A stretch of DNA of 64,000 bases from assembly GCA_965140395.1 (NCBI GenBank), contig OZ223206.1:842391-906390 (forward strand), written 5' to 3'. Shown piece by piece: positions 44,453-53,524 of this stretch. The DNA comes from Parvibaculum sp002684405 (GTDB lineage: Bacteria > Pseudomonadota > Alphaproteobacteria > Parvibaculales > Parvibaculaceae). The translations under genes were made by a program, and so were the position numbers. Under the pieces are notes generated by a model that had not been told where the DNA came from, ran no database searches, and was given only the letters and a program-made list of their open reading frames with translations. How positions within the stretch are numbered: the stretch's first letter is position 1; each line of letters starts with the position of its first letter.

Positions 44453-45898
44453 TCAACTGGCCTGTTTCACCGCTTCATAGGCTTCAAGCGCGCGCTGTCT
44501 TGCTTCGCGATGGTCGACGATGGGACGGGGATAACTGTCGCCTAAGACGATACCGGCCGCCTCCAGCATGGCGGGCGGTGCCTCCCATGGTTTGTGAATA
44601 TATTTCGTGTCGAGCCCGGCCAGCTCCGGCACATAACGCCGGACGTAATCACCTGCCGGGTCGAACTTCTCGCCCTGCAGTACCGGGTTGAAGATACGAA
44701 AATAGGGCGCTGCATCCGCGCCCGAACCCGCCACCCATTGCCAGCTCGCCCGGTTCACCGCGAGGTCGGCATCGACCAGCGTATCCTCGAACCAGCCCGC
44801 GCCACGCTTCCAGTGGATGAGCAAGTCCTTCACCAGGAAAGAGGCCGCGATCATGCGGACGCGGTTGTGCATCCACCCGGTCTGCCAGAGTTCGCGCATC
44901 CCGGCATCGACAATGGGATAGCCCGTCTTTCCCGCCGTCCATTTCCGGAAAGCCTCGTCATCATCGGCCCACGGAAACGCATCGAAGGCCGGTTTCCAGT
45001 TTTCATCCGCGATGGACGGCCAGTGATAGATCAGGTGATAGGCGAAATCGCGCCAGGCGACCTCGGAGAGGAATGTGTCGAGAGATTTTTCAGCTGATGG
45101 ATTGTCGCCACGATGGGCCTCGACCGCCGCCCATATCTGGCGGGGGGAGATTTCTCCCCAATGAAGATGCGGCGAAAGCCGTGAGGTTCCTTCCACCCCC
45201 GGCAGGTCGCGCTGTCCCCGGTAATCGCTTACCGCGTTTTCGAGGAAATGACGCAGGCGTTCATGCGCACCTTTTTCACCCGGGGTCCAGCGCTCCCTTA
45301 TGCCGCCCGCCCAATCCGGCGAAGACGGACGGAGATGCCAGTCGTCCAGCTCGTCCGACACCGGATCGCAGCCTCCCTCCAGCTTGCGCATCGGCGCCAA
45401 TGGCGCACCGAAAGGAGCGGATGCGCAAAGCGCTTTCCAGAAAGGCGTGAAGACCTTGTAAGGGTCGCCGGTCTTCGTTTTCACCTGCCAAGGCTCCGCC
45501 AGAAGCGAGGCGGCAAAACTCCTTGTTTCGATACCGGCCTTGGCCAGAGAGGATTTGAGGCTCTTGTCGCGTTCTGTGACGGTCGGCTCGTAACAGCGGT
45601 TCCAGAAAACCGATTTGGCGCCGGTCTCCCTCACCAGGGCAGGAAGTTCCTCTTCAGGCTTTCCCCGTCTCAGGACCAAATTCGCACCACGTTTGCCCAG
45701 CGCTTCCGAAAGGCCGGAGAGGCTTCCGTGAAGCCACCAGGCGGAAGCGTCGCCCGGCAGGTCGCGCTCGTCGAGAATGAATAATGGCAGCACGGGCACT
45801 CCCCGCTCGGCGGCCGCGGCAAGCGCGGGGTTGTCGGCGACGCGCAGATCGCGACGAAACCAGACAATGATCGGCGGAGTTGATTTGCTTTCTGTCAT
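44453..45898 (-). CDS. phrB: Deoxyribodipyrimidine photolyase
   Basis: A 481-residue DNA photolyase that repairs pyrimidine dimers using light. The N-terminal antenna domain has IVWFRRDLRVADNPAL and the FAD domain has TSRLSPHLHWGEISPRQIW, ELWQTGWMHNRVRMIAASFL and ASWQWVAGSGADAAPYFRIF. Length and all motifs are normal. It converges with the methyltransferase gene. Confidence 0.96.
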   Translation of the reverse strand: MTESKSTPPIIVWFRRDLRVADNPALAAAAERGVPVLPLFILDERDLPGDASAWWLHGSLSGLSEALGKRGANLVLRRGKPEEELPALVRETGAKSVFWNRCYEPTVTERDKSLKSSLAKAGIETRSFAASLLAEPWQVKTKTGDPYKVFTPFWKALCASAPFGAPLAPMRKLEGGCDPVSDELDDWHLRPSSPDWAGGIRERWTPGEKGAHERLRHFLENAVSDYRGQRDLPGVEGTSRLSPHLHWGEISPRQIWAAVEAHRGDNPSAEKSLDTFLSEVAWRDFAYHLIYHWPSIADENWKPAFDAFPWADDDEAFRKWTAGKTGYPIVDAGMRELWQTGWMHNRVRMIAASFLVKDLLIHWKRGAGWFEDTLVDADLAVNRASWQWVAGSGADAAPYFRIFNPVLQGEKFDPAGDYVRRYVPELAGLDTKYIHKPWEAPPAMLEAAGIVLGDSYPRPIVDHREARQRALEAYEAVKQAS

Positions 45899-45957
45899 GT
45901 CCTGCTGTCAGTGCGGCGGCGCGGTTTCTCTCGATACGCTTTTCAGCCGGTGCCGGA

Positions 45958-46761
45958 TCAGTCAGGCGCGCCTTTCCCCTTCAATGCGGCATAGGACACC
46001 GGAAACGATATGTCGTCGTCCCCGAAAGGGTAAAGCAGCGTGGCACTTGGTTTCCAGATCACCACGAGCCCGTCCTCCCACTCAATGCGGCGCTGGACAT
46101 CGGGTTCCTCGAACAGCGCCTTGAGGTAGTCGAGAACGGCGCGCCCCTCTTCTCCCGGCACACCATGAATGGCGCGGGTAAAGGCGGGGCTCACGCCCAG
46201 CGCCATCGTACCGCTTTCGGCCTGCCATGCTGCAAGCGCGCTCCGCCTCGGTGGATTTCTTTCCCGAAGGGTCGCCAGCCAGCGCAATTGCTCCGGCGTC
46301 TCACAAGTCTGCGCCAATGGCAGAGCTGCGTCGTGACATGCTTCCAGTCCCGCAAGATAACGACGCATCGCGGGCGAGAGAGCCTCATAAACCGCAATGC
46401 GGGACGCGGATATCAGTCCCCCACGCCCGGCAGCCCCCTTTCCCGCCGCGAGGAGCGCGAGCTCAGGCGGCGACCGCTGCCATATCGGATCGGCAAGCAG
46501 CTGCAACGCATCGCGTGTCGTCCTGTCCCGGAAGGTCGTCAACGGCGGGTTGCCCAACGGGTCACCGACGATGGAAGCAATATCGGCAAGGATGCCGGCG
46601 GACAGGTCGGGCAGATAAAGGGAGACGAAACCACGCGTTCCCAAGGTGCGGCGGATACACGAGACCATCTTATCCCGCTGAAGTTCCGGAAAGTCTCCCG
46701 GCATCACTTCGATGGGACGATCGATCTCCCCCTCCAGTGCCTGCGGGGTCAATCGCCGCAT
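45958..46761 (-). CDS. TauD/TfdA-like protein, possibly lacking metal ligands
   Basis: A 267-residue protein; start taken at 46761 with GAGG upstream, while a GTG at 46794 adds 11 residues. The C-terminal RRIEWEDGLVVIWKPSATLLYPF resembles the end of TauD-like dioxygenases, where W..GDLVIWDN..TLHRA carries the last iron-binding His; here a Tyr replaces it. I do not see the usual HxD pair. It may be a degenerate enzyme or an unrelated protein with a similar motif. It diverges from a LysR regulator and could be its target. Confidence 0.55.
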   Translation of the reverse strand: MRRLTPQALEGEIDRPIEVMPGDFPELQRDKMVSCIRRTLGTRGFVSLYLPDLSAGILADIASIVGDPLGNPPLTTFRDRTTRDALQLLADPIWQRSPPELALLAAGKGAAGRGGLISASRIAVYEALSPAMRRYLAGLEACHDAALPLAQTCETPEQLRWLATLRERNPPRRSALAAWQAESGTMALGVSPAFTRAIHGVPGEEGRAVLDYLKALFEEPDVQRRIEWEDGLVVIWKPSATLLYPFGDDDISFPVSYAALKGKGAPD

Positions 46762-46873
46762 AGGCCTCGCCGCCAGATCACCTTCATTCCCCACCCCTTG
46801 TTCGAGACAATGTTTGTCTCTGGTTTATGCATTTAATTCAAATTGATGTTCATTATGACTAGTTATTAGTCTT

Positions 46874-47776
46874 ATGAATTTACGCAACATTGACCTGAAC
46901 CTGCTTACGATCTTCGAGGCCATTATGGTCGAGAGAAGTATTACGCGGGCCGCCGCCAGGCTGAACATGACGCAGCCTGCCCTCTCGAATGCCTTGTCGA
47001 GATTGCGGGCTCTGGTCAATGACCCGCTTTTCGTTCGTCAGGGTAATGAAATAGCGCCAACGGCGCGCGCCCGTGCAATGGACGCCCCGGTTCGACGGGC
47101 TCTCAAGCTCGCCAGACACGCTTTTCAGGAGCGCCACCCGTTCCATCCGGGGGAAATCATGCGCAGATTCAGCCTGTTTCTCGGCGACCTCGGGGAAACG
47201 CTCTACTTGCCCCGGATCATGCCGCGCCTGCGTTTACAGGCCGCGGCCGCCAGCATCGTTCTGAAGCAGCCATCGGACGACACGCTCATTCAGGACGTGA
47301 AAAAAGAACGTCTCGACCTCGCATGGCTCAGCATTCCGCCTGACGACAAATCGGTCTGCAACGAAGCGCTGCTGCATGACGAGTTCGTCTGCGTGACGGC
47401 GGCGGCGACGATTGCCGGGCGGATACTCGACGAAACGACCTTCTTCAACCTGACGCATGTCCGGCTTGCCGCCCGTCATGCGCCCGGCCATATCGGAGAG
47501 CATGCTTTCAGGCGGAAGGGCAAGGCACGACGGGTCGTCGCGGAGGTCGACACGCTTCATGCCATGGCATTTCTGGCGGCAAGTTCCGACATTGCGGGCT
47601 GCATGCCGCGCATGCTTGCGGAGCGCTATGCGGCGCTGCTGGGGCTTCGCGTCGACAAGATGCCGTTTGAGGTGCCGCCTGCCTTCGTGCACCAGGCCTG
47701 GCCTGCGATCCTTGACGACGACCCGGACCATATTTGGCTCAGGACCCTCATTCGCGAAGCTGTGACAGGAGGTTAG
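46874..47776 (+). CDS. LysR-family transcription regulator (NodD-like)
   Basis: A 300-residue LTTR. The N-terminal winged helix is IDLNLLTIFEAIMVERSITRAAARLNMTQPALSN LSRLR-like (ALSNALSRLRALVNDPLFVR), followed by the long linker helix and an effector domain with RFSLFLGDLGETLYLPRI. The RNIDLNLL start groups it with NodD-like LTTRs. It diverges from the TauD-like gene over a 112-base AT-rich gap that should hold both promoters. Confidence 0.92.
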   Translation: MNLRNIDLNLLTIFEAIMVERSITRAAARLNMTQPALSNALSRLRALVNDPLFVRQGNEIAPTARARAMDAPVRRALKLARHAFQERHPFHPGEIMRRFSLFLGDLGETLYLPRIMPRLRLQAAAASIVLKQPSDDTLIQDVKKERLDLAWLSIPPDDKSVCNEALLHDEFVCVTAAATIAGRILDETTFFNLTHVRLAARHAPGHIGEHAFRRKGKARRVVAEVDTLHAMAFLAASSDIAGCMPRMLAERYAALLGLRVDKMPFEVPPAFVHQAWPAILDDDPDHIWLRTLIREAVTGG

Positions 47777-47780
47777 GCGC

Positions 47781-48569
47781 CTATTCCGTCCGGGAGAGAG
47801 GAACGACGAAGCGGGTTTCGCCTTCCATGCCGGTGAGGGCTTTCACGCGATAGACGTCTTCGAGGTTCCGGTCGGTCAGGACGTCTTGCGGTGCGCCGGA
47901 TGCGCGCACTTTTCCCTCGTGCAGCAGGACCAGCCGGTCGCAGAAGCGCGAGGCGAGCGACAGGTCGTGCAGCACCGCGATGACGATGCGGCCTGAATTT
48001 CTCGCATAGTTTTCAAGCACTTCCATGATGCGAAGCTGGTGATAGGGGTCGAGCGAGGCGACCGGTTCGTCGACGAGGAGGAGCGGCGCTTCGACGGCCA
48101 GCGCGCGGGCGAGCAGGACGCGGGCGCGCTCGCCGCCCGACAGCGCCATCACGTCGCGGCCGCGATAGCGCTCGACATCGGCGAGCTGCATGGCGTGCGC
48201 GACCGCCTTTTCATCGGCTTCGCGCATTTTCCGGAACGGTTCCAGATGCGGCAGGCGGCCCAGCGCGACGAGGCGGGAGACCTCTATCGGCCAGTGACTT
48301 TCTGCGTTCTGGGCGAGATAGGCGAGCCTGCGGGCAAGGTTGCGCGCATGATTGGGCGAGGTAGAGCAAGAGAGCGGATCGCCGTCCAGCAGAATGTCCC
48401 CCTCGAAGGGGATAAGGGAGGCGATGGCGCGGATCAGTGTCGTCTTGCCCGCCCCGTTGGGACCGACGAGACCGACGAAACCCGGACCGGGGATATCCAG
48501 CGAGACATCGTGAACGATGCGCGTCCCGCCCAGCGCGGCATTGAGGTGGCGGAGGACAAGTTCCGTCAT
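47781..48569 (-). CDS. ABC importer ATPase (iron siderophore / cobalamin type)
   Basis: A 262-residue ABC ATPase: Walker A VGPNGAGKTTLI, signature LSGGERARVLLARAL, Walker B LLLVDEPVASLD and H-loop VLHDLSLASRF. It belongs to the FecE/BtuD group. The ATG overlaps the permease stop by four bases, so the three genes form one operon. Confidence 0.93.
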   Translation of the reverse strand: MTELVLRHLNAALGGTRIVHDVSLDIPGPGFVGLVGPNGAGKTTLIRAIASLIPFEGDILLDGDPLSCSTSPNHARNLARRLAYLAQNAESHWPIEVSRLVALGRLPHLEPFRKMREADEKAVAHAMQLADVERYRGRDVMALSGGERARVLLARALAVEAPLLLVDEPVASLDPYHQLRIMEVLENYARNSGRIVIAVLHDLSLASRFCDRLVLLHEGKVRASGAPQDVLTDRNLEDVYRVKALTGMEGETRFVVPLSRTE

Positions 48570-49567
48570 GCCGTGTCCCTCCGCATACGCATGATGAGGA
48601 AGAGAAAGAAGGGTGCGCCGAGCAGCGAGGTGACGACGCCGAGCTTCGGCTCCGGCCCGCCGACGGGCAGGCGGACGATGATGTCGGCGGCGAGCACCAG
48701 CGCCGCGCCGCCCAGCGCACTCGGCAGCAGCAGCCCGCCCGGCCGGTAGCCGACGAAGGGGCGCAACAGATGCGGCACGACGAGACCGACGAAACCGATG
48801 ACGCCGGTGACCGACACCGCCGCGCCGACGGCGAGCCCCGTGCCGATAATGGCGCGCGCCTTTACCGAGGTCTGGTTGAAGCCGAGCGTCGAGGCCGTGT
48901 CCTCGCCCAGCGTCAGCGCGTCGAGCGCACGGGCGGTGGAGGCGACGAGCGCCCAGCCGACGAGCATGAAGGGCAGGACGAACCAGACCTGCGTCATGGA
49001 GCGGTCCGACAGCGAACCCAGCATCCAGAAGACGATCTCCAGCGCCGCATAGGGGCTTGGGGAAAGATTGAGCGCGAGCGAGGTGAGCGCGCCCGCAAAG
49101 GCAGTGATCGCCACGCCGCCCAGAATGAGGGTCACGATGGGCGCGTTGCGCCCGACCAGCAGATAGAGCGTGACGAGCGCGATGAGGGCACCCGCCACGC
49201 CGCCAAGCTGCACCGCCATGGCGCCGCCCGCGGCAAGACCGAAATAGAAGACGAGGACTGCGCCCAGCGCCGCGCCCGAGGAGGCGCCGATAATGCCGGG
49301 CTCAGCAAGCGGGTTACGCAACAGGCCCTGAAGCGCCGCGCCGGTGAGCCCCAGCGTCGCGCCCACCAGCACGCCCAGCAGGGCACGCGGGAGGCGCACC
49401 TGGTCGAGCACCAGCCAGGCAAGATCGCGGTCGATCTTCGCGATGGCCTCGAATTTCTGCGGCAGCATCTCGAAGCCACGACCGATGAAGACGGAGCCCA
49501 CGAAAAGGAGCAGAACGAGCCCCAGCAGCACGGCATTGACCGTCCAGTATTTGCGGGTCTCGGTCAT
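48566..49567 (-). CDS. ABC importer permease, FecCD family
   Basis: A 333-residue membrane protein with about ten hydrophobic helices. FecCD motifs: VRLPRALLGVLVGATLGLTG AALQG-type (LGLTGAALQGLLRNPLAEP) and SVTGVIGFVGLVVPHLLRPFVG near the C-terminus. It pairs with the flanking ATPase and binding protein for uptake of iron complexes or B12. Confidence 0.94.
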   Translation of the reverse strand: MTETRKYWTVNAVLLGLVLLLFVGSVFIGRGFEMLPQKFEAIAKIDRDLAWLVLDQVRLPRALLGVLVGATLGLTGAALQGLLRNPLAEPGIIGASSGAALGAVLVFYFGLAAGGAMAVQLGGVAGALIALVTLYLLVGRNAPIVTLILGGVAITAFAGALTSLALNLSPSPYAALEIVFWMLGSLSDRSMTQVWFVLPFMLVGWALVASTARALDALTLGEDTASTLGFNQTSVKARAIIGTGLAVGAAVSVTGVIGFVGLVVPHLLRPFVGYRPGGLLLPSALGGAALVLAADIIVRLPVGGPEPKLGVVTSLLGAPFFLFLIMRMRRDTA

Positions 49568-50439
49568 GGCGTCTCCCCCGCCGCGAGGCTGTCATGCGCG
49601 GCGGCGAAGCGATCTGCCGTGGCGGCGATGAAATGGGTGCTGCATTGCCAGAACTTCGTCGACAGGCGGAGTTCATGCGCATAGCGCGTCATGTAGGTTT
49701 TCAACGCCGGGTGCTGGAGCACGGCGCTCGCCAGCGACGGCGCGCCGGGGCGGTAGACACCGATGGCAACGAGATCGGGATGCATTTCTATGACGTCCGT
49801 CAGATCGGGATAGACGATCCCCACCGCATTCTCGCGCGTGATGACATTGCGAAAGCCGGTGAGCGCCATGATGCGGCCGAGAATGGAATTGGGCGTCGAG
49901 GCGCCGCCGAGGTCCTGATAGAGCAGGATGCTCGGGGACTTCGCGGTGAGGGGGCGGCGGTCGGCGGCCAGCGCATGGTCGAAACGGGCGATGAGGGCCC
50001 TGCCCTGCTTCTCCCGCCCGATGGCCGCGGCCACGGTGCGAATGTTGTCGCGTATGTCGTCGAAGGTCGCCGCGTTCTTCACCTTTGCCACGGGGATGTT
50101 CAGCCGCTTCAGCATGTCGAGCACGAAGGGCGAGGTGAACTGATGCGCCAGCACAAGATCGGGCGCGAAGGGCAGAACGTCCTCGATGCGGCCGTCATTG
50201 GCGGGAATGTCCTTTACCTCATCGGCCACGGGCGAATCCGCCGGGTCTTTCGACAGGCGATAGACGGATTTGACGGTGCCGGGCATTGCCAGCGAGGCGA
50301 GGATGATGTCCGAGCAAAGATTGATGGAGACGATGCGCTGCGGGGCCTCTTCAGCGTGCGTATGGGGCGCGGCGAACAAAACGCCCGCGAGAGCGCATGC
50401 AGCCAGCTTCTTTCCCCAATTGTCGCTATGTCCCGCCAC
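49564..50439 (-). CDS. ABC importer substrate-binding protein (BtuF/FepB-like)
   Basis: Start chosen at the GTG at 50439, with GAGG upstream and a good signal peptide directly after (KKLAACALAGVLFAAPHTHA); an ATG at 50529 leaves the signal buried. The mature 260-residue protein has RIVSINLCSDIILASLA and FAPDLVLAHQFTS, the pattern of periplasmic iron/B12-binding proteins. The ligand is not clear; no riboswitch or receptor lies nearby. Confidence 0.9.
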   Translation of the reverse strand: MAGHSDNWGKKLAACALAGVLFAAPHTHAEEAPQRIVSINLCSDIILASLAMPGTVKSVYRLSKDPADSPVADEVKDIPANDGRIEDVLPFAPDLVLAHQFTSPFVLDMLKRLNIPVAKVKNAATFDDIRDNIRTVAAAIGREKQGRALIARFDHALAADRRPLTAKSPSILLYQDLGGASTPNSILGRIMALTGFRNVITRENAVGIVYPDLTDVIEMHPDLVAIGVYRPGAPSLASAVLQHPALKTYMTRYAHELRLSTKFWQCSTHFIAATADRFAAAHDSLAAGETP

Positions 50440-50549
50440 GCCGCCTCTTTCGCCCGTTCCCTGAAAGCGCGCGAGTGTAGCCAGCCCGTCCGCATGAAGA
50501 AAGGGCAGAGCGGCGCCAGAGTCGTTCACCGTATCACGAAAACAGGACC

Positions 50550-50649
50550 GTCATTGCGAGGCCCGCAAGGGCCGAAGCAATCCACAAGGCGCTTGCCGTG
50601 AATTGCGGCCGCATGGATTGCTTCGTCGCGTTCCGCTCCTCGCAATGAC
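50550..50649. repeat. Extragenic inverted repeat, about 100 bp
   Basis: The ends GTCATTGCGAGG and CCTCGCAATGAC are exact reverse complements, and inner parts pair as well (GAAGCAATCCA with TGGATTGCTTC). It matches a dispersed palindromic repeat seen between genes in many Alphaproteobacteria. It lies between the GH17-like gene and the ABC operon and may act as a terminator or a mobile repeat. Confidence 0.8.
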
Positions 50650-50672
50650 ATTCCAGCAAAATTGAAAGCGCC

Positions 50673-51641
50673 TTAGCGCAGGCGCGGCAGCCCATCCATG
50701 ACGGGTTTCGGCTTGCGGTCCACGGTGAAGAGGCCCCATGCGCCCTCGGCAGGGTCGGGCGCCTCCACCCCCGGCGTCTCGTCATAGACGCGCCAGGGCG
50801 CATCGAAGGCGGCGAAACCGGCAAAGGCGCGGTCGCGCGTCGGCGGCATTTCCGCCTCGAGCGCCTTCCAGAAGGCGGCCTGACGCGCGGGCGTGAAATT
50901 GCGCGAGGCGGGTTTCGTCGGCAGGCCCGTTTCTTTCACCAGGATGGGGCCGCAATAAACCGCAGCGACCTGCCCGGTGACATCGACGACGAACTCCGCG
51001 CCGTTCCTTGCCGGCGCATCGCGGAACCAGGGTTCGAAGGCGGGATGCACGTTTGCAAGCAGGAAGTCGAGTTTTCCGAGGACCGGTTTCGCTTCCGGCT
51101 TCAGCCACCAGGCGAAAGGCTCGGTCGCGCCCAGCGGCAACGACGGCGCTTCTTTGCGCATATGGGCGATGGCTTTTGAAAGATCGTCCCAGCTTGCGCG
51201 CTTGCCGAAGACAAGCTCATTGCCGAGCGAGAGGCCGACGACGAGATGCGGGTGCCGCTTTGCCGCCGCGAGCGCGCGGTCGATCTCCTTCTCGTCGGTA
51301 ATGTCCCAGATGCCGAGAATGACTGCGCGGTAGCCGAGCTTCGCGGCGACATCCGGCACGCGGTCGAGCCCGTCCAGCGCACCATAGGTGATGACGCCAT
51401 CGAACCACGGACGGAGCGCGACGAGATCGTCATGGATGCTCTTCTCGTCCGGCGTCGCCGTGCCCTCTCGCCATTTCTTCAGGCCCGTCGGCGAATAGGA
51501 GACGAAGCGGCCCGTCGCCATCGTGCCCTGCAGCGTGTCGAGGCGGGGCTGTACGGCCTCGCGCGTTGCGCAGACGGGCGCTGCCGCCACTGCGTGAGGC
51601 AGCATGAGAAGAAGCAGGGAAAGGAACCACAGGTACCGCAT
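50673..51641 (-). CDS. GH17-like exported glucanase
   Basis: A 322-residue protein with a signal peptide (YLWFLSLLLLMLPHAVAAA). The TIM-barrel carries VVGLSLGNELVFG (probable acid/base Glu) and ILVKETGLPTKPA (probable nucleophile Glu), as in glycoside hydrolase family 17 (VSETGWPS motif). It likely cuts beta-1,3-linked glucans in the periplasm or outside. It lies alone, just upstream of the repeat element. Confidence 0.82.
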   Translation of the reverse strand: MRYLWFLSLLLLMLPHAVAAAPVCATREAVQPRLDTLQGTMATGRFVSYSPTGLKKWREGTATPDEKSIHDDLVALRPWFDGVITYGALDGLDRVPDVAAKLGYRAVILGIWDITDEKEIDRALAAAKRHPHLVVGLSLGNELVFGKRASWDDLSKAIAHMRKEAPSLPLGATEPFAWWLKPEAKPVLGKLDFLLANVHPAFEPWFRDAPARNGAEFVVDVTGQVAAVYCGPILVKETGLPTKPASRNFTPARQAAFWKALEAEMPPTRDRAFAGFAAFDAPWRVYDETPGVEAPDPAEGAWGLFTVDRKPKPVMDGLPRLR

Positions 51642-51696
51642 GGGCCCGAGCTTAGCCGCCTATGAGGCGGTATCGTGGCACACGCCCCAAAGAAAA

Positions 51697-51731
51697 CGCC
51701 CCGCCTGCGGAAAATCTCCGCGGACGGGGCG
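51697..51731 (-). terminator. Terminator after the HU-like gene
   Basis: CGCCCCG and CGGGGCG arms with a further near-complementary CTGCGGA/TCCGCGG segment inside, followed on the minus strand by TTTTCTTT. It lies just past the stop of the HU-like gene. Confidence 0.7.
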
Positions 51732-51764
51732 CCTGAAACTCAACTCGCCGTCAGGCGGGAAGGA

Positions 51765-52193
51765 TCAGATCATTTCCTTCAGATCCTTGGCGACGCGGAA
51801 CGCCACCTTCTTGGAGGCCTTGATCTTGATCGCTTCGCCCGTGGCCGGGTTGCGGCCCATGCGGGCGGCGCGCTTGCGAACCTGCAGGATGCCAAGGCCC
51901 GTCAGACGGATCTTGTTGCCCTTCTTCAGGTTCTTCTGGGTCATGTCGACGAAATCCTGGAAGATTTCGTTCATCTGCTTCTTCGGCATCTCGTGCCTCT
52001 CGGCCAGTTCGGCGATGAGCTTCGACATCGGAATGGTGGGCGGCGTTGCGGGCTTCGCAGCCGTCGTCCTGGCAGCCGTGGAGCGGGCAGCCGGCTTCTT
52101 CGCAGCGGCGGCGGGCTTCCTGGCGGCAGCCGCAGGCTTCCTCGCGGCCGGTTTCTTGGCGGCGGGCTTCTTCGCAGCAGGTCTCGTTGCCAT
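51765..52193 (-). CDS. HU-family DNA-binding protein with histone H1-like tail
   Basis: Start at 52193 (MATRPAAKK); a further ATG lies 15 bases upstream. Residues about 1-50 are repeats of AAKKPAA/ARKPAA, like the tail of eukaryotic H1 and of bacterial HU variants. The HU fold follows (SKLIAELAERHEMPKKQMNE, then LTGLGILQVRKRAARMGRNPATG with the DNA-intercalating RNP motif). It compacts DNA. Tail length can vary by repeat slippage. Confidence 0.92.
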   Translation of the reverse strand: MATRPAAKKPAAKKPAARKPAAAARKPAAAAKKPAARSTAARTTAAKPATPPTIPMSKLIAELAERHEMPKKQMNEIFQDFVDMTQKNLKKGNKIRLTGLGILQVRKRAARMGRNPATGEAIKIKASKKVAFRVAKDLKEMI

Positions 52194-52619
52194 GGTCTTG
52201 ATCCTCATTGCTGTGTTCGCTCACACCACCCGGCCGCATCTTTTTTCCGATGACGGGCTGTCTTTCCGGATCGAGCGTCGCCCGAGAAAGACAAGCATGA
52301 ACGAAGCAGTTTCCCCGGGACCACATGAGGGAAATCCCTCTTTGATGATAGCGACAGGTCCCTCGTGCCGAATCACCCGATAAACACCCAATTATCAGTC
52401 ATGAATCTCACTCCGCAATAAGGGGATTGCGAGAAATGCCTGTCTGACAGGGGTTTTTCGCTCTTCGGGACGAGAAATCACCATGTGGAGGGCATTTTTC
52501 GCCCTGCAACATGCAAGGGCGTGCAGATTTCCGGATGCGACGGGAGGCGAGGTCATGCGTGCCGAAGGTGCTGCCACGCGCTACTCTTTCCCTTATCGAG
52601 ACGATTTGGGGAGGAGAGA

Positions 52620-52928
52620 ATGAGCGACGCGGCAAGCGAAACGCAGCAGAGCATTTGCGCATGGGCGGAAGAAACATTCGGTCCTGCAACGAGCGCGGCC
52701 ACGCTCCATGCGCGCGCCCTGCCCGAGATGGAGGAACTCTCCGACGCATTGAGGACAGGCGACCGGCAAGAGGTCGCCCATGAGCTGGCGGATATCGTCA
52801 TCCTGCTTTACCGCGTCGCGCAGGAGAGCGGCGTGGACCTGCACACCGCCATCGACGAGAAAATGGCGATCAACCGGGCGCGCCAATGGGTGCCCGCCGG
52901 CGACGGCACGGGCAAGCATGTGAAGTAG
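52620..52928 (+). CDS. MazG-like nucleotide pyrophosphohydrolase
   Basis: Start at 52620 is set by GGGGAGGAGA directly upstream; a longer frame begins at 52485. The 102-residue protein has the MazG metal motif: EMEELSDAL, then EVAHELADIVILLYRVA (ExxE...ExxD) and KMAINRARQW. It probably hydrolyses a (d)NTP to monophosphate; the substrate is unknown. Confidence 0.85.
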   Translation: MSDAASETQQSICAWAEETFGPATSAATLHARALPEMEELSDALRTGDRQEVAHELADIVILLYRVAQESGVDLHTAIDEKMAINRARQWVPAGDGTGKHVK

Positions 52929-52953
52929 CAAGGCAGCATTAGCGGAGAGGTGG

Positions 52954-52987
52954 ATTGGGTCCCGGCAACGAGTGCCGGGACGACACT
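52954..52987. repeat. Extragenic palindrome, GGGTCCCGGC family
   Basis: GTCCCGGCA and TGCCGGGAC arms around ACGAG, with flanking ATTGG and GACAC as in the two palindromes that bracket the GIY-YIG gene. It is a third member of the family in this stretch. Confidence 0.75.
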
Positions 52988-53075
52988 GGAGTTGGGTTTT
53001 CACTTTGCCGCAATCAAGCGGTTATCCCAGTCACGGCGGTTAGTATTGGGCTCCACCTTCCACCAAAAATAAGGG

Positions 53076-53105
53076 TGTCATCCCGGCGAAGGCCGGGACC
53101 CATTA
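53076..53105. repeat. Inverted repeat flanking GIY-YIG gene, left
   Basis: TGTCATCCCGGCG...CCGGGACCCATTA: itself a hairpin, ending four bases before the GIY-YIG stop codon. Its reverse complement matches 53413-53442 with about two differences. Confidence 0.85.
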
Positions 53106-53107
53106 GC

Positions 53108-53395
53108 CTATCGGTTCAGCGTGTCGTAGAGGTCAAGCCACTCCGGGTTGTCCTTCTCGATCAGCTGGATCTTCCAAGCCCGTTGCCACTCTTTCATCGC
53201 TTTTTCGCGACGGATCGCATCCTCGATTTCGTCGAAAGTTTCGGCGTAAACGAGCCGATGAACGCGGTACTTCCGGGTAAAGCCCGAGGCCGTGCCTCCC
53301 CGGTGTTCACTCACGCGGCGCGCAAGATCGTTGGTCACTCCGATATAGAGGGTGCCTCGCTTGCGGCTGGCGAGCATGTAAACAAAGTAGGACAT
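53108..53395 (-). CDS. GIY-YIG endonuclease-like protein
   Basis: A 95-residue single-domain GIY-YIG protein. It starts YFVYMLASRKRGTLYIGVTN (the Y...YIG pair), with Arg in DLARRVSEHRGG and catalytic Glu in KAMKEWQRAW; the FTRKYRVHRLVY segment is typical of the UPF0213-like group. It may be a small nicking enzyme. Near-identical palindromes lie directly on both sides in opposite orientation. Confidence 0.92.
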   Translation of the reverse strand: MSYFVYMLASRKRGTLYIGVTNDLARRVSEHRGGTASGFTRKYRVHRLVYAETFDEIEDAIRREKAMKEWQRAWKIQLIEKDNPEWLDLYDTLNR

Positions 53396-53412
53396 CGCTT
53401 CAGTCTAGCGCC

Positions 53413-53442
53413 AATGGGTCCCGGCTTCCGCCGGGATGACAC
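53413..53442. repeat. Inverted repeat flanking GIY-YIG gene, right
   Basis: ATGGGTCCCGGC...GCCGGGATGACA, starting 18 bases upstream of the GIY-YIG start codon. It is the mirror image of the left copy. Confidence 0.85.
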
Positions 53443-53473
53443 CTTCTTCTTTTTTACCTCATCGTTAAAAAAC

Positions 53474-53503
53474 AAAATGCCCGGGCGCTGGCCCGGGCAT
53501 TTT
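53474..53503 (-). terminator. Strong intrinsic terminator after nrdB
   Basis: A perfect 13-bp stem (AAAATGCCCGGGC / GCCCGGGCATTTT) with a GCTG loop and T-rich 3' side on the minus strand. It follows the nrdB stop at 53525. Confidence 0.9.
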
Positions 53504-53524
53504 TCATTCGGCAGTGAAGATCGC

